The position numbers and the translations under genes were made by a program. Below the pieces are notes generated by a model. That model did not search any database. It saw only the letters and a list, made by a program, of their open reading frames with translations, and had not been told where the DNA came from. Positions 22,938-35,124 of a stretch of 64,000 nt of DNA are shown here, piece after piece; within the stretch, counting starts at the first letter, position 1; every line of letters starts with the position of its first letter. Source of the DNA: Areca catechu (Eukaryota > Streptophyta > Magnoliopsida > Arecales > Arecaceae); the NCBI GenBank assembly GCA_021397845.1, contig CM038040.1:48937088-49001087 (forward strand). Direction: 5' to 3'.

Positions 22938-24863
22938 GCATGTTAAGTACACCATGCCTCGAAGGAAGCGCCCATCAGATGTACAATTTCAGTTTTCTTA
23001 GATCGAGACTGGTATTTTATCACTGTAGCCCAACGAGAGTCGATCAGTTTCATGTCAGTCTGATGCCAGTCCATCCATTTTTGTACATCCGGTGGAGGCC
23101 AGTACCTCTCCTTCACATCAGGCCGATGACATTCCCTCCAAGTCAGTATATCACAATCCTCCTACGGATCATCCAGATGATGAGCCTATCATCGATGACA
23201 TACAGATACAAGATAATTTAATAATTTCATCCCATTTCAATTCATACATATGCAATAGTTTTGATATATAATTTTTTATATTTTTTTGTAGATGGATCTG
23301 GGAGACTTAGGAAGAGGCGAGGACTCACACTAGTCCGTGATGTGTGGCAGTTACTTGAATGTGAGAGGATAGTCATCGAGTGCAACAAGCTAGGCTAGCC
23401 TATTAAGAAAGCTGCTAGCTTGTTGACTAGTTTTTTAGGGACAGTAGCATGTCGGTGTCAGCTATGTCCCCTAAATTATCCGAAGTGGAACGACATACTT
23501 CCTGCCTATAAAATAGAGATGCTACGAGTTGTGCAGGTAAAAAAATTGATATATTATTTTATATCTTAGGTTTTTACCAATTGCATTTCTTATTTCATTT
23601 AATACTTATTTTATTGTTTATTTACATTGTAGAGCAAGTTCGTTTTCCTTCCATATTGTTTTGATTTTGTGCTTAAGTCTCTCAATCGCAAGTGGAAAGA
23701 GTATAGGGCAAAGTTGAAGGGAGACTACAAGCTGGAGGATAGGATAGAGGAGCAGATTGTAGCTACTTGTCCTCCTGATGTTTACCCTCATTAGTGGAGG
23801 GAGCTGGTGCACTATTAGTTCTCCGAAAGGGCACAGGTTGTGTAGCATCATTAAACATATAAATTTATTAATTTTTAATATAAATTATATTTATACAATA
23901 TATAACATAGTTTTAATTTGATTTTGTAGACATATTCTGCTATTGGTATAGCTGCATGAGCAGCTCAGTCTATTCCTCACACAATAGGGTCCAAGAGTTA
24001 TGCACAGCTCAGGCATGAGTTTGTATGTTTCTCATCCTATAATACTTTTAGTACACTTTTAGTTTTAACATCATGTGTTATGCATGTGCCATGTATCATG
24101 GTACGGGGGTATAAGATATGTCATTTTGAGTTTTTTTGTAACATTTATTCTTTCTATAGGCTGATCAGCAGGGGAGGGACCTGGTGAGGTGGAGTTCTTC
24201 GGATGACTCACGTTCACCAGGATGACAGTTTTGTTCGGGAGGAGTCCAGAGATATATTTATATTTTTTTTATTTATATTATATCAGGATTTATAATTTTA
24301 TTTTTATTAAGTATTAATATATGATTTTTTTATAAAACATAGGAGAGGGCTGCTTTTATGATCGCCGAGCGTGGTGGTGAGGCTACATCATTTATGCAGA
24401 GCAGTCGTATCGAGACCGAGGTATTCTTGGAGTTGATGGGACCAGAGCGTCCTGGACGAGTGAGGGGTTATGGGATTGGAGTTATCCCTACTCAGTTATC
24501 TAAGGTGAGTAGATTTACTCGGGATGCTAGAGATGGTCATGATCATTTACATGTTCGTCGACCCGAGGATGAGATAGCAGAGCTCAGACAGATACGTTAT
24601 GCATACAGAGCAGAACGTGATGCATACAGAGCAGAGATGCAGACTATGAGGGCTCAGCTTGAGCATATTACATATGTGCTGCATATTCTCATGTCATCTC
24701 AGGTAAGTAATTATTTATAACTACATATATATATATTGTATGTATATAATAATTTAGAATATACATAATGTATGTATCGTAACTATATATGTATATTTTG
24801 TAGGTTCCTGATGCATCTACCAGTCGCAGACATGACAACGACCAGCCTCCCGCGGATCATTGA
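22938..24863 (+). pseudogene. TNPA-like second gene of CACTA copy 1 (Transposase_24 type)
   Basis: Pieces begin MPRRKRPSDVQFQFS at 22955 and include RGRGLTLVRDVWQLLECERI, CPLNYPKWNDILPAYKIEML, FVFLPYCFDFVLKSLNRKWK, and an open 3' exon (24358-24717) with MIAERGGEATSFMQSSRIET and GRVRGYGIGVIPTQLSK. A coiled-coil tail follows (RYAYRAERDAYRAEMQTMRA). AT-rich gaps between pieces end in typical splice sites and look like introns. The final exon ends at a stop near 24860 (DNDQPPADH). In En/Spm the second protein binds subterminal repeats and assists transposition. Internal stops (for example after CNKLG) show decay. Confidence 0.72.
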
Positions 24864-25139
24864 TGCAATTTAGTTTTTTTATTATTATTATCTTTGTATG
24901 TCTTTTGATATATTTGAATTTGGACCATTGATACTTTTTATATATATAAAACACTGTTGATATTGACTTGAGGCATATTTGGTGTTTGGTTCCATTTTGA
25001 GCATTTGACTTTATATGATACAAGTTTGAATGAAACACTATTGATACACTGTTGATATTTGATTTTGATGATATACAGGTTTTATTGTATAGATTTGTGT
25101 TGTTACAGGTTTTATTATACAAATAAATATATTTGGCAA

Positions 25140-25530
25140 TGCTTTAAATTACTACAAATTTATTTTTTTAAAAAAATAAAATTACCGATACTTTAAAGCA
25201 TCGCTATTTTAAAGTCCGCCGATGCTTTAAAGTATCGTTATAATGCTGATTGCCGATGCTTTAAAGCGTCGGCAAATTAAAAACTGCCAATGCTTTAAAG
25301 CGTTGATAAGTTTGAATCCTACCAACGCTTTAAAGCATCGGCATATGCCGACACTTTTAAAAAGCATCGGTATACTTAAAACTGTCGATGCTTTAAAGCA
25401 TCGATAGTTTTTAATTTGCCGATGCTTAAAAGCGTCGCTAAATTACCGATACTTTTTAAAAATATCGGCAGATTACATCCCTACGCTTACTACCCGACAC
25501 TTTTGCGATGCTTTTAAAAACGTCGAGAAA
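25140..25530. repeat. Palindromic subterminal repeats of CACTA copy 1
   Basis: About a dozen copies of a motif close to GCCGATGCTTTAAAGCATCG occur in under 400 bp, in both orientations, and each is itself nearly palindromic around TTTAAA. Dense subterminal repeats are binding sites for the TNPA-type protein in CACTA elements. Confidence 0.82.
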
Positions 25531-25545
25531 ATTTTTGTTTTTGAT

Positions 25546-26560
25546 GGCCCTATGACAAGTGATCAAAATTTTAGCACTGTTATTGTAATCAAGGCACGAT
25601 TATTTTTCAAAAAATAATAAATAATAAATAATAATTTTCTATTTTTATTCCATTTACTGCTCTCTTTATTTTTATTACATTCTTAATTATTATTATATTA
25701 TTTTAATTATTTTATTTTCTAGATTATATTTTATTCTTGTCAATATAAAAAGAAAAAGAAAATTTTAAATATTTGCTTTCTTTTTATTTATAAGTTGACT
25801 CATAACCTAATTTAATTTTTTTTGTTGACCACCTTAAATATTTTTAAAAAAATAGACATCTTTATCATAATACTTAATTAATTTAAAGAAAAAATCTTAA
25901 AAACTTTTTACTTTATTTGGACACATGTTTTATTTGCATTGCATCTCCACAAAAGATATTTTAAAAACATTAACTCATAAACAAAATAAAGTAGGAATTT
26001 GATCACCCTTCTTTGGCTCACAAACCACCACCCTCATATTGCATTGATCTAAATCATTAATTTAAAATTAATTAGATATTAGCCCTAGGATATTCGAGCT
26101 TACTAGGACAAGGCATCTAAAAGAATTGGACTGGATCAAGATTAGCTTGTTGACTGGTATCTAGAAAAGGGATTCAAAGATGATATAGCCCTAAAGGAAG
26201 GTGGTTCTTTAATTAATTATGTTGATTGACCTAACTAATTTATTTGGTATCTAAGAAAAGTAATGGGAGACTCCCACCAACCTTATCCTTACCTGGCTAG
26301 TTAGCTAGTTAGTTTCTGATTTGGAAAGCTCCAAGGCAGCTTTGGTGGCTAGGAGCTATCTTGATATAGGTTAATCCTAGGATAGAGAGTCCATTGTATG
26401 CTAACTTATTTGCAATTAACATAAAACCTTAACTAATTCTTCTTTATTGTCTCTAGATTTAGGACTTTTAGGCTCTTATCTTTAGAATTCTTCTATCTTT
26501 TTTTGTTCTTTTCTTCTCTACCCTTAAAAAAATTATTAAAAAACATATTCTTGCTAGGAC
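25546..26560. other. AT-rich intergenic stretch
   Basis: I see no coding, RNA or clear repeat signal here beyond AT-rich low complexity. Confidence 0.5.
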
Positions 26561-26569
26561 TAAGGATGA

Positions 26570-28700
26570 TTGGTCAGACACAACCTACACCCTACCAGAC
26601 TATAAGGTCATTGAGGGAAGAATGGACTCCATTGTATGACCTAAGACTCTAAAGAACTATTAGTACCTCGAGGGAGAAGTAGATTCCAAGGCACAATCTA
26701 AAATCTTAAGGAACTATTGGTACTCGAAGAGAGAAATGGACTCCAAATGTCTGACATAAAACATTACAGGACTATTGGTACTTATTGACTCTATCCAACC
26801 ATTTACAATTAGATTCCTAGCTAACAAATTTATAATCGACATCATCCTAAATTCACTGAATTTGAAGATGCATATATTTATACATGGGAGTCTGAAGAGA
26901 CTAAAATGGCATCTCTGATCCATGAGATAGAGCAAGCCCTAGAATGCAAAGGATACACCCAATTAACCCATATGCCAGCACCTATGTGTACTGTATGTGA
27001 TGCACTAGATCATGTTGTAGAGAAGTATCCTTTCTTGATGAGGCCAACTCCATGTAAAATGCATGCGATGCAGCAGATCATGTTATAGAGGAGTGTCCTT
27101 ACTTGATGCATCCATTCCAAAATGGGTTCACACAAGAGAGTGCAAGTGATGGTAGATATATAATTGAACTCTATACACTAAGCTATAATCTAGGATGAGA
27201 AAATCATTCCAATTTTGCATGGTCACAAGATGTAATATTAAGAGCCCATAATTTTGATCAACGTCACCTAAAGTCCAACCAAACACTAAATAATCAACTA
27301 GGTTTAGATCTTGAGAAAGGAGTCAGCACATTAGAAAAGAGTTTAAAAGTCTTAGTACAATCAACCTTAAAATACTACAAATACTCTCAATAGCATCATG
27401 CAAATCATGGGCCAATAGGTAACTTTCAACTCCCAAACTATTGTCTATTTGGAAATGCAATTGAGTTAATTAGCCATGGCTACGAGTGAAGAAGAGCTGC
27501 TTAGTTAGTCCAAGAGTGATTCTAAAGGACAATACCTGGTTAGAAGCTTTAATATACCTATAACTATCTCTGAATAATCGATCATGACTCTCAGGAATGA
27601 AATGATCATCAAGCAATCCTATGCATCCAAAAAGACTAACCTAGCTAATTCAAATAAGGTAGAACCATATAAAGAGAAATCAGAATGGAGAAACAAATTA
27701 CTTCCATCATCACCCCACTGACCTATGGCCCCATTTCCTAGTGCCTTAGAATCGTCCATTGCTTTTAATAGAAAGGGAGAACAAATAGGTGCAATGATGG
27801 AATTAATTGAGATTTCTCAAGGATCATAAATACAAAATATAGTAGAGGAAGCTATACATAAAATTCTCTCTCATAGTTCATTAAACCCTGCCTGGCTTAT
27901 TTTGAGATGAATGATTTTGATGTAGATGAATATACCATAAAAATAAATGACCTAGTAGAAACACGCTACCCCAACACTACCTCACTTTAGATCAAGAAAT
28001 ATGAGCTACCAGCTAACCTTCCAATAACTCTTTTGTTAGAGTCACCACCTGATCTAGAACTGAAGTTACTTCTTATTGCATCTACTGATACCCTACCAAT
28101 AATATATAATTAGGAAGCCCAACTTGTAGGTATTTTAAAAGTACATAAAAAAGTTATTAGATGGGATATTGCTAATATGAGGGATAACGATTTCAAATTT
28201 TTTATATTTGATTTCTTTGTATTCGGCATTATTTTCAAGAGCTGCCTTCAAAATTTATCTGTAGTATTGAAACAATGTATGAAGATAGAGTTAGTGTTAA
28301 TTTTGAAAAACTACTATGTTATAGATCAGAAAAATATTATGCTAAGACTCAAATTATTAGTTGAACCCCTCATAACATTAGTTAAACTTTATCTAAAAAG
28401 GAAGAGGCACCAAAAGGAGATTCTAAAATACTCTCTCGGCACATCGAGTATATAGATCTAGGTCTTATAGAACCCTGACGAGTACTTAAGTTATACCTAG
28501 ATCTAATTATAGAAAAGAAGTTGTTAGCTATCAAGAAAATGAGTTATGAAATGGTCCCATACAAGAAATATTCTGAGATAGATTCCAAATCATATAAAGA
28601 ATTACAAACCCATGTCAAGATTTAAGTATGAATAGGATAAGCCCCCTAAAAGGTCTGACTGAAGATATTAAACTTAGCACTTGTTGGGGGGCAACCCAAC
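26570..28700 (+). pseudogene. Athila-like Ty3/gypsy gag-pol wreckage
   Basis: The gag part contains a zinc-knuckle-like segment twice (26990: CTVCDALDHVVEKYPFLM; 27065: CDAADHVIEECPYLM, after a local duplication). It is followed by NHSNFAWSQD and LEKGVSTLEKSLKVLVQST, which resemble the Athila gag after its knuckle. The pol part near 28030-28190 reads ESPPDLELKLLLIASTDTLP and VGILKVHKKVIRWDIANMRD, the conserved start of Athila-type reverse transcriptase. Near 28680-28700 the sequence TTGGGGGGCAACCCAAC resembles the 3' end of such pol genes. Stops are frequent and most of RT, RNase H and integrase is missing. Confidence 0.6.
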
Positions 28701-30105
28701 TTTTACATTTGAATTTCTTTTTTATTTTTAGTTCTTTACCTTCTTTTCAAGTTTAGGACTAAGTTTGGAGGAAAGCCAATTTTATAAGAATTTCACGTGG
28801 AATCATGAAGATTATGTTGAACCAAGAACATGTCTGACCCAAAGAAATCATGGACTGCTCTACATGGATGTACTTGGCGATGAACGATGCATATTTAGCT
28901 TAGGTAATATTTCTCTTATTTTAGTTTCCTATCTTTATTTTATTTTCTTACTCTATCAAAAATAATAAAAATTAAATTGGGGATGAGAATAAATAAATTT
29001 TTTAAAAAATAAAAATCTTCGAATAAGTGAGTATTTAGTATTTAGATATATGATTACCTTAAATTTGAGTTGAGTCGAGCAATTTTTAAAATATAAATTG
29101 ATGTTCAGCTATAAACTTTTTGAGACACCGAGGAATCAAGTATTAGGATAATTTAAAAATGGTTAAGTCTAGAATAAAAATTATTTTAACCTTTCTAACT
29201 CTTCCTACGGTATCAAAGAAGAGTCCACTTTTTATAAGCATAAATAGAGCATCTATACATTCCCTCAATAAAAAAATAATAATGTTCTAAATACTTTAAT
29301 TGAGTAACTAGGCCTCTTCATCTACGTGAACATTGAGTTTCACATGAAAAGATAAAAACTATGAAAAAGTTTTATCTTTATAAAAAAAAAGTGACAAGTT
29401 CTAAATATCAGTCTCTCATCGAGTAACCGAACATACTCACTTAAATAAGCATTATTGTTCATGTCAAAAAATGGGCAATGTCAAGATGCCATTATTAAAA
29501 AAGAGTAAAAAAAATAGGAAGAAGTGAGAACAAGAGTTACTTTGAACTTGTTTATATTAAAGTAGATAATTTGGAGATAAAAATAGGGATCATATAGAAA
29601 AAGCTTGAAAATAATTTATGTTCTTTATTTAACCACCATATTAGCCTATGACTTATCTCAACAATGTATTTTTGATTATTAATTGATCACTTAAAAATTC
29701 TTAATAAAATATCCAATTCAAGGTACGACAGTATCTAGTATTAAATTTTTTTATTATTCGGGGACAAGCAAAGCTCAAGTTGAGAGATATGTAAGTCTAA
29801 TAAATATCATAATAAAAATATCAAAATAAATATTAATTAATTTTAATTTTTTAAAAATTGATATTTTTATTTATATTTTATAAAAAAATTGCTTACCAAT
29901 ATGAAGAGCACAGTTTGTACATCAAAAGATATAAATAGTATTTAAAATGAAACTAAAATATAATTATTTAGATGGTATTGAAGCATAAAGTGCAGGAAGC
30001 CACGTTGCCCCCAGCTTATATTAAAAGCCGCTTTCCACTTGGTCCACACAAAACTTGTCACGTGGAAGCTTTTCACCCAGCCATATGCCAAAGAAAAGTT
30101 CCTAG
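28701..30105. other. AT-rich stretch following the Athila-like remnant
   Basis: No gene is evident. A purine-rich GGGGACAAGCAAAGCTCAAG at 29759-29778 resembles the motif found near the 3' end of many Ty3/gypsy internal regions and may be a relict. Otherwise I see only low-complexity AT-rich DNA. Confidence 0.4.
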
Positions 30106-31190
30106 TAGGGCTGGAATTAAGCCAGGCCAATCGGACCATACCCTTACTTGAGCTTAATCAAAAAAAAATTCAGACTTCAAGCCAGGTTTAAATCCAAATT
30201 TTTTTGAAAAAATCAGGTCTGAGCCCAACCCGAGCCCAAGCTCGAGCTCAGTTCAAGCTTGATTGAGCTGGCCCGAATTATGCTAGCCCGAACAAATGAG
30301 GGACGATCGGGAACCAAAAAAAGATCACAAGTTAGGAAAGGGATGGGACGACCAGACGTAGAGAGGAGAGAGGACCAGCCTAGATCTATTGGATTGGCAC
30401 CGCTACCATTTTAGTGATGAGGAAAAAATCGGCAATAGTCACAGCTGAGACCGATTCTTCTGTCGGAGATGTAATAGAGGCGGTGCGATAGTGGAGGGGG
30501 TGGCAGCTACTGGCTGTGCCGGTGAGGGGGCTGGACATTGATGCTCGTGTGCGGGATCGAGGCGGTGAAGGGGCTGCTAAGGACCTCCATGACGGTCTAG
30601 GTGAAGTTCTCAGAGGCAACGAGCTCGATGCCGTAAGCATTGCCGATGCTTCTCATGCTTGATTGGGTAGTGGATCTTCGGGTCAACAGTGTTGAGACGG
30701 GTGAGGCTCCAAGCGGCGACAGAGTCCATGGCAGGGGCTGGGGGTGGTGACGGCAACAAGGGAGTGGTGGAGGAAGAGAAGGCCATAGCTTGAGAGATCA
30801 CAAGAGATCGTTCTTGGTGCGGAGCCGCTCGACAAGGAAGCAACGGAGAGAGGAGAGGTTAGATGAGTATGGCCCGGTGGAGAGGGGAGGAGAGGTCCGG
30901 ACCGGCGGTAGTGAGGATTTTGTTTTGTCTTAACGAGAGAAGGAGAAAGAAAAAAGTCGAACGGGTAATAACTAATAACCTAAATTTTCGGGCCTGGGTC
31001 AGGCTTGTGTCTGGGTCAAGTTTGGGTCTGTTCGGACTGGATCAAAGAGAAGCCTGAGTCCAGTACAAAAATTATATGGGCTCAAAAATCAAACCTAAGC
31101 TTGATCTGATTTATTTTGAGTATGATCCAAAGTCCAATCAAATTTCAGGTTAACCCGAAGTTCATCGATCTAAGCCTAGCTCTAGCCCTG
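30106..31190. mobile_element. Candidate hAT-like non-autonomous element carrying a host gene fragment
   Basis: The left end reads TAGGGCTGGAATTAAGCC and the right end, reverse complemented, CAGGGCTAGAGCTAGGC, imperfect terminal inverted repeats of the type seen in hAT elements. Both arms are rich in GAGCCC/GGGCTC-type words, for example 30230-30260 and 30990-31030. The flanking octamers GTTCCTAG (30098-30105) and GTCTTCAG (31191-31198) agree at only four of eight positions, so target duplication is unproven. Between the arms lies a GC-rich SHMT gene fragment. Confidence 0.42.
30395..30729 (-). pseudogene. Serine hydroxymethyltransferase N-terminal fragment, broken
   Basis: SHMT interconverts serine and glycine using pyridoxal phosphate and folate. 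On the minus strand from the ATG at 30729 the frame reads MDSVAAWSLTRLNTVDPKIH up to HEKHRQC. A one-base frameshift then leads to YGIELVASENFT, the strongly conserved SHMT block, a TAG where Ser is expected, and TVMEVL. Further on, INVQP and HRLYYISDRRI match later SHMT blocks (VNVQPYSGSP; HGYYTSGGKKI) with intervening residues deleted. The fragment resembles the plant cytosolic type, without a transit peptide. It covers under a third of the enzyme and lacks the lysine that holds the cofactor. It lies inside a hAT-like element, suggesting capture. The family is clear; the route of capture is inference. Confidence 0.75.
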
Positions 31191-32625
31191 GTCTTCAGTC
31201 TGCACTTTTCCACTCTCACGTAGCTTGCATCCCCAAATGAAGCATTCGCGTGTCCAGAGGTTTCTCATATCCTGTGGCTTATCGAGGAGCGTGAACTGCT
31301 CACTTTAAATGTTGCCAAGTTTTCATGCGGAACACCATAAAACTCACCAAACAAAATCCCTAGTGACTGCCAAGAACCTTGTCTTCACGCAACGCACAAC
31401 ATCCCAGTTTGTCACCAGGCGTCAGTGCTCCCAAACCACAGAAATGCTTGACCATGGTCAGCACCCTCTCCGATTTAATTCCAAATTTAACTAGGAAAGT
31501 GCCTCCATCAAGTTCTATTTGAGCAGTTGAAAACAACTTAGAAAATGAGCAGGCACCGGTTTTTATTTTATTTTATTTTTATTTTTGTTATAGATTTAAG
31601 ATGGAGAGAAGGAAAATATTATCAGCTCAACCTATACATAGCTAAAGCTCCTCCATCTCGAGAAGAAGAAAAAGTTTTTCTTGTTTCAAAATTATTTTTT
31701 TTCTATTTTATGTATTTCTTTCATGCAATATTAATAAGATTTCTTATTTCCTTTATTGATTCTAGTATTATATTTCCTTGAATAAATTTAATTTTTAATA
31801 ATTTATTCTTCAAAGGAGACATGTCTTGATCCTGCTAAAATATAGTTCATGCTCGAATAGAGGATAGATTGTATTGAAATTAATTTATTTTTTAATATTT
31901 AGATTTGGAATAATCTATGCTCATAAAAGAACGAGTCATGATCTTGAAAATATGATTTATTTATGTCCAATAACTTTTTAGAGTTAAGCAATTTCCTGTA
32001 ATCTTGGTCGAAGTTATAACAGTTTAAAAAGAAAAAAAAAAAAACCTAATCAGCAAGGTAGGTGTACCATATTGGCCACTAATATTACATGTATTATAGT
32101 AGGCATTTTCTAGTATAACATTGTTTTTAATAAGAACTTAGCATAAACTTTTAGGAAGTGAAATTTCAAATTACAGGCTAGTCGTAAAAAGTTTTTCAAA
32201 ACTTATTTAACGATGGATAATACTTTGATCCATAAAATTATCCCTAATTAAGTGGTGAAAATTAAGATAGTTCTCTATATTTTCATATCTTTTATAATTA
32301 TTACAGTAGTCAAATGATATCCAAGACAATTTTATCTTGTTCATATATCTATTTTCTCTTCTGTTTTCTATATGTGTGATGATGCATGGTATTAATATTT
32401 TCTATTGCAATGATTATAAATTCTAATATATCTCAGAACTTATGGTAGGAGATAGAGTCATTGCCAAAAATTAATTTTTTATTTAAAATACATTAATTAA
32501 ATTTAATTAGTTATTTATTTAACTAATTAATTAGATGTTAATTTAATTAATTAATTAGATAATTAATTAATTAATTAATTAGATATGTATAAATGCATGC
32601 TCCACATGCACGGAACTTAAGTCTC
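31191..32625. other. AT-rich stretch without genes
   Basis: No coding signal. The 32480-32585 part is low-complexity AATTAATT sequence. Short open frames here have no recognisable content. Confidence 0.5.
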
Positions 32626-32629
32626 GGCA

Positions 32630-32970
32630 TGTATAGCACAAGCAAGGGCCCAGGTCACATGCCTCGCATGCTCGAGCTGAAGGAAAATGTCAGGTAGCAT
32701 TGCAAACATGAGGGTTGGGGCAACATCCAAGGCAGCTAGCCCTCGTGCGTCCCACGTGCTTAGGATGAAGGAAGGTACTGAGCAACATTACAAACACGAG
32801 GGCCGGGAAGTGCCCCTTGCACTCAGGCCTTGGGTCCCAGCTGGCATCCAGGGCAGCTAGCCCTTGCATGCCTTGCATTAAGGGAAAGTATCGGGTAGCA
32901 TTGCAAATATGGAGGCCAGGGCATGCCCCGCACGCTCAGACCTCGGGTCCTAATTGATGTCCAGGGTAGC
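32630..32970. repeat. GC-rich degenerate tandem repeat
   Basis: Three diverged copies of a roughly 90-110-bp unit contain AGGTAGCATTGCAAACATGAGG (near 32691, 32779 and 32895 in variants) and AGGGCAGCTAGCCC. The block is far more GC-rich than its surroundings and sits just upstream of the CACTA copy 2 promoter-like region. Confidence 0.65.
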
Positions 32971-32995
32971 AGCCTGCATGCAAGCATTGAGTACA

Positions 32996-34200
32996 TATTC
33001 TATTGCATCCCATAATTAGGTATTAATTTAATTACTTAGATATTTATTTTAAAAAAATTTGTATTGTATAGAACCATAGACCCATCTTTTAATTAATATA
33101 TATATTCTATAGTATCTATACAAGTAGAAGAATTATGTATATTGGTCAATTGAATATCTAGTATAGATAGTTTGAAAAATGTAATTAATTTTATAGGTAA
33201 TTACAGTGATCAACGGTATGTTGAGGGTTCAAGAAAAATTTTGGACATCATTTTTCTTTAGTTTTCCTTACACATCTTCATTTGTATGGGGAGAACAAAG
33301 AAAAAATGCTGTCAAATTTTTTTTCGGTCCCAATTGCATTTTATTTGATTACTGTAATTGGCCTATAGAATTAATACAATTATTGAATGGGATATAACCT
33401 TTTATAACTATTAGTTGATGATATGATGCATTTATTATGTAAGCTATTTTAAATGATAAAATAATTAATTAGCAATTATCTTGTATTTATATATGCAGAA
33501 TCCATGAATAGCGTACCCGGGATCGTAGTTGGATGAATCGTTGAATAGTCAACAAGATGATTTTTACTAAATATAGGGAGCATGTAGAATACTTCCGTGA
33601 TTATGTTTTTGAAAATGCGGTACTCTTATATCAAGGACGAGCTCATTGCCCAGTAAGAGATGTGATAATAGAGAAATATTTGATAGGAATACAACCACCA
33701 TATATTTATATAGGAGTATTTTTATGCCAAACTACAAGTATTGGTACCTGCATGGAGAAATATGGGAGATAGTTACAAATGTTAGAAATGAGCAGGACAT
33801 GTACGCAAATAAAATGGTAGACATGGTTATGGATGCGGCTAGTCTTGACTTTAACTGGGATGTGAAGGATGATCCAAAAGCTGGTAATGATAATTTCTAC
33901 AGTATGCTAAAAGATGCTAATGAACTACTTTTACCAGAATGTGAAATACATTGTATTATTAGTTATATTAGAGTTGTTAAACTTGAAGGCCAAATTTAAT
34001 ATGATGGTCAATTGTTATGACGGAATGGTAGCAATAATAAAGAAAATACTACCGAAAGATGAGAAACTTGTTGAGAGCTTCTATGTTTCAAAAGAAATAG
34101 TGAAAGGGTTATGCATGAGATATGAGAAGATAGATGCATACTATAATGATTGCATACTTTTCTATAAAGGGGACCAACTATAGAGCTCATATAACGTATG
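32996..34200 (+). pseudogene. 5' part of CACTA copy 2: promoter-like region and TNP2 N-terminus
   Basis: Bases 32996-33400 align with 18609-18935 of copy 1, including GTATGGGGAGAAC and ATAGAATTAATACAATT. TNP2 pieces follow: TKYREHVEYFRDYVFENAVL with a CPC-KRCDN-type metal-binding motif after a frame change (33570-33680), YWYLHGEIWE (33745), DWDVKDDPKAG-type sequence (33850-33890), then CYDGMVAIIKKILPKDEKL, FYVSKEIVKGLCMRYEKIDA and NDCILFYKGD (34010-34170). The gene breaks off near 34190, where inserted or rearranged repeat DNA begins, so only the transposase N-terminal third is present. Confidence 0.78.
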
Positions 34201-34310
34201 CGATGAAAACTGATTTAGGCCAAGGCAATACAACAAGAAAGATTTTTACTAGTAATTATATTGACCTTCAGTGGCAAAGGACAAAAAGACTCCTTAGTAA
34301 TGCTCTACAA

Positions 34311-34854
34311 GACAGCCCAAGGAGGAACCCACCGATGCTCATTTCCATGCATATCTTAGTATGGACAGACAGATAAATCCAGTAATCCATAACAAATCCT
34401 TGTAACTAAGGGAACATGATCAGGCTCATGCTGTGGTCCACTTCATCATTAAAAAGCATGGCTAGCAGCATAGAAGGGATAAATCTCTAATTAATGAAAA
34501 TTAAATATTTTGAGTATGTGGCATGATTCTTTGATGCTATTTTAGACAAAATCCTCAGAACTGTCATTTTTTGCTTGGTGCACTAAGGATATTTTCTCTT
34601 TCGAAAGTGCCCTTATAACTTGCCAATAAAATGGGCTCCTTGGGAGCTCCCAAGATAATACTTATTAAAGCCCTCTTAGGCTCTCTCTCTCTCAGCTCCA
34701 CTTTCTTTTCTTTTTTTCTATGGCCTACCATTTAACTTGAGCATTAAAGGGCCTTCGCTAGAGCAACCTTCGGCCAAGGTTTTTTTTTGCAGCTATAGCC
34801 ACAAGCCTCACTTCTCCAATATCTCCAATGTTCGAGTGGGATCCAGTGCCATTA
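34311..34854. repeat. Flanking direct repeat A (left copy)
   Basis: This block matches 55428-55984 in the same orientation, including GGCATGATTCTT, GAACTGTCATTTTTTG, a CT-rich run and a shared end CCAGTGCCAT. The two copies bracket the Tat(+) element plus about 270 bp on the left and 450 bp on the right. They may be LTRs of an older element into which Tat(+) inserted, but I could not find a primer site or duplication. Confidence 0.6.
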
Positions 34855-35119
34855 GATATGCGGGAGGTAACCCCCCACCCTCGATATCTTAAGGACTCCT
34901 AGGTAGGATGAAGGTACACATAGTTACCAGCCATCTTTAGGATGAAGCAAGGCTGCATTTAGGCCTCCCTTAGCATTGTTGACTCTCAGCATTGGACCCT
35001 TCATCCTCGGGATGTTTATATGTGAAGCATTTGCTCAAATAAATCATCAACCAAATATCTATGACAAAGATGGAGGAATGTCACCAGAGTTGTCCCTTGT
35101 ATTTTCTGATGGAACAATA
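34855..35119. other. Non-coding stretch between repeat A and the Tat(+) element
   Basis: No gene or repeat is recognised. It would continue at 54979 if the Tat(+) insertion were removed. Confidence 0.5.
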
Positions 35120-35124
35120 CCAGT
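35120..35124. repeat. Target-site duplication CCAGT, left of Tat(+)
   Basis: CCAGT directly precedes the 5' LTR; the same five bases follow the 3' LTR at 54974-54978. This confirms both element ends. Confidence 0.85.

Larger units (their letters stand above)
18609..25545 (+). mobile_element. CACTA (En/Spm) DNA transposon copy 1, decayed
   Basis: In order, this holds a promoter-like stretch (18609-19050) shared with a second copy at 32996-33400, a TNP2-like transposase gene, a Transposase_24-like second gene, and a terminal block of short palindromic repeats. That is the usual layout of a plant CACTA element. The right end is near 25545; the left end is not identified. Stops and frame breaks throughout mean it cannot make its own transposase. 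Confidence 0.75.

Noticed and set aside
24817..25122. 101-codon minus-strand frame rich in Asn, Lys and Ile
   Set aside because: It lies in AT-rich sequence downstream of the CACTA second gene, is compositionally biased and has no recognisable motif.
30098..31198. 8-bp target duplication around the hAT-like element
   Set aside because: GTTCCTAG and GTCTTCAG agree at only four of eight positions; too weak to count as evidence.
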